A stretch of DNA of 7,493 nt from assembly GCA_012842645.1 (NCBI GenBank), contig DUSJ01000136.1:1-7493 (forward strand). The letters run 5' to 3'. This document shows, piece by piece, positions 6,629-7,493 of the stretch. A program made the translations under genes and the position numbers. Within the stretch, counting starts at the first letter, position 1. Each line of letters starts with the position of its first letter. The stretch is from Clostridiaceae bacterium (GTDB lineage Bacteria > Bacillota > Clostridia > DSM-8532). The notes beneath the pieces are model-generated. The model did no database searches. It was not told where the DNA came from and saw nothing but the letters and a program-made list of their open reading frames with translations.

Positions 6629-6650
6629 TTAACACAGCGCATACTATAAT
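6622..6650 (+). promoter_or_regulatory. Sigma-A-type promoter for the REC-domain gene
   Basis: TTGAAA (6622-6627) and TATAAT (6645-6650) are separated by 17 bases. The -10 is perfect. The predicted start near 6657 gives a leader of about 50 bases to the TTG start at 6708. Confidence 0.8.
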
Positions 6651-6661
6651 AGATTCTATTA
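6647..6661. promoter_or_regulatory. Perfect 15-base palindrome, candidate operator
   Basis: TAATAGATTCTATTA has two 7-base arms around a central T at 6654. It covers the end of the -10 element and the predicted start of the REC gene, the classic place for a repressor. The adjacent divergent XRE regulator is the obvious candidate binder, but this is inference. Confidence 0.5.
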
Positions 6662-6707
6662 GCATACCAGAAATGATGATTATTATTTATAAAAAGGAGT
6701 GAAAGCA

Positions 6708-7097
6708 TTGCTGAACATTGCATTGTGCGACGATATGCCTTTGCTTCGGGGGATGCTTAAATCACTGATTCACGATTACGAGAACGAGAAAAAAGTCAAG
6801 TTCAACATCTTCCAGTTCGACAGCGGTGAGGAGCTTCTGGAGACATTTGATAATAACAGATCGTTTTTTGATGTTTTCTTCCTGGACTACCACATGAAAA
6901 AGCTCAACGGACTTCAAACGGCTACACATATCAGGCAATATGACAAAAAATGCGTCATAGTATTTGTTACATCCACGAATAAAAGAAATGAACTTATGAC
7001 CGTCGAGCCCCTGTGTATAATGCAGAAGATACCGGACAGGCAGGAGATATTCGCAACCCTCGACAAAGCGCTTCTTCTCTGTAAAAGACCTGCTTGA
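6708..7097 (+). CDS. Stand-alone response regulator receiver (REC) domain protein
   Basis: A 129-residue protein made of a single REC domain. Numbered from TTG 6708: the acidic pair D8-D9 (IALCDDMPLLRGM), the likely phospho-acceptor D60 (FFLDYHMKKLNG), the switch threonine T88 (VFVTST) and the conserved lysine K107 (MQKIPD, where KP is usual). The start IALCDD and the LDYHMKKLNGLQTA block resemble REC domains of LytTR/AgrA-type regulators, but no LytTR or other output domain follows. An in-phase GTG at 6699 overlaps the SD itself (AAAAGGAG, 6692-6699). TTG 6708, 8 bases after the SD, is the better start. No histidine kinase is in the window. It could work by protein contact or phosphate relay (CheY/Spo0F-like), or be a LytTR regulator that lost its C-terminus. 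Its gene is divergent from the XRE regulator and behind its own strong promoter. Confidence 0.85.
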   Translation: MLNIALCDDMPLLRGMLKSLIHDYENEKKVKFNIFQFDSGEELLETFDNNRSFFDVFFLDYHMKKLNGLQTATHIRQYDKKCVIVFVTSTNKRNELMTVEPLCIMQKIPDRQEIFATLDKALLLCKRPA

Positions 7098-7107
7098 GAC
7101 AGAATAC

Positions 7108-7148
7108 GGATATCTTTCCGGAGGTCTCAGACTTCCAGAAAGATATCC
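7108..7148. terminator. Long hairpin between convergent genes, possible terminator
   Basis: GGATATCTTTC (7108-7118) pairs perfectly with GAAAGATATCC (7138-7148). After a C/A mismatch, 7120-7125 pairs with 7131-7136 (one G-U), leaving a 5-base loop. It begins 11 bases after the REC stop, and its right arm lies inside the last codons of the convergent apgM. Neither side has a clean T tract, so it may terminate poorly or act in RNA stability. Confidence 0.5.
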
Positions 7149-7493
7149 ATTAATTTATGCCCTTCTTTCACCACGACACCGGTCGATTTTGCAAATGCTT
7201 CGGTATAGACGGCATCCGGATTTGCCTGGTCCGGTTTCCGGCTGTCATAGAACACAAAGGGGACCGGATCGCCGCAGTGAGTCCTGATGGCAATGGGAGT
7301 AGGATGGTCGGGCAGGAGCAATAAACGGTACTCGTCTATGTCCTCAAGCCCCTGCAGCAATGTGCCAAGGACCTCCTTGTCAATCAGCTCAATGGCGCGT
7401 ATTTTTTCACCGAGTTGTCCCTGGTGACCGCATTCATCCGGAGCCTCGATATGGATATATACAAAGTCCCTGCCGTCGCGGAGCTCCCTTAAA
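7127..7493 (-). CDS. apgM: Cofactor-independent phosphoglycerate mutase, ApgM type (C-terminal part; 5' end beyond window)
   Basis: The frame is open from the right edge to TGA at 7127-7129, about 121 residues. The visible sequence reads FVYIHIEAPDECGHQGQ, then KIRAIELIDKEVLG, LLLLPDHPTPIAIRTHCGD and PVPFVFYDS. This matches the C-terminal part of archaeal-type 2,3-bisphosphoglycerate-independent phosphoglycerate mutase in the alkaline phosphatase superfamily. It interconverts 3- and 2-phosphoglycerate in the cytoplasm. The His and Asp residues in EAPDECGH and PDH belong to the metal-binding core. The family is usually near 400 residues, so roughly two thirds lies outside the window. The stop codon and last codons sit within the hairpin at 7108-7148, and the gene converges on the REC gene. 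Nothing suggests it is damaged. Confidence 0.88.
   Translation of the reverse strand, partial: LRELRDGRDFVYIHIEAPDECGHQGQLGEKIRAIELIDKEVLGTLLQGLEDIDEYRLLLLPDHPTPIAIRTHCGDPVPFVFYDSRKPDQANPDAVYTEAFAKSTGVVVKEGHKLMDIFLEV

Noticed and set aside
6699..6707. GTG 6699 as the start of the REC gene
   Set aside because: It overlaps the SD (AAAAGGAG) itself; TTG 6708 is correctly spaced and begins right before the first beta strand of the receiver domain.
6816..6822. A third Spo0A-box core (TTCGACA, reverse orientation)
   Set aside because: It lies inside the REC coding sequence, lacks A/T-rich flanks and is expected by chance in a window of this size.

Overview
The window looks like chromosome from a Gram-positive, probably spore-forming member of the Clostridia. 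This is an inference from good Shine-Dalgarno (SD) sites, consensus-like sigma-A promoters, a Thr/Pro linker plus LysM surface protein, a CsaB-type pyruvyl transferase (normally tied to SLH-domain surface layers), a cofactor-independent phosphoglycerate mutase of the ApgM type, and two exact Spo0A-box matches. No insertion sequence, phage gene, CRISPR array, rRNA or tRNA was seen.

Left part (1-4582), minus strand: one apparent operon transcribed right to left from a near-consensus promoter. Its order is an AMP-forming acyl-CoA synthetase-like ligase (4495-2729), a PHP-domain phosphoesterase of the HisJ family (2710-1874), and a long open frame (1857 to the left edge). That last gene joins a GT4 glycosyltransferase to a CsaB-like polysaccharide pyruvyl transferase. 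Gaps of 18 and 16 bases support co-transcription. The last gene points to cell-wall polysaccharide modification; the roles of the first two there are unknown.

Middle (4496-6180): a 326-base divergent intergenic region with two outward promoters and two Spo0A-box-like sequences. It leads into a plus-strand locus that reads as one membrane protein: a degenerate PP2C-like phosphatase domain, a transmembrane helix, a Thr/Pro linker and a LysM domain. An in-frame TAA at codon 106 splits it into two reading frames. The second half has no visible ribosome binding site. This is the most unusual object in the window.

Right part (6181-7493): a bidirectional terminator separates the LysM gene from a convergent XRE-family regulator. 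A compact divergent promoter region with a perfect 15-base palindrome follows. It drives a stand-alone REC domain protein that starts at TTG and has no output domain. The right edge holds the C-terminal part of a minus-strand apgM, whose 3' end is folded into a long hairpin shared with the convergent REC gene.
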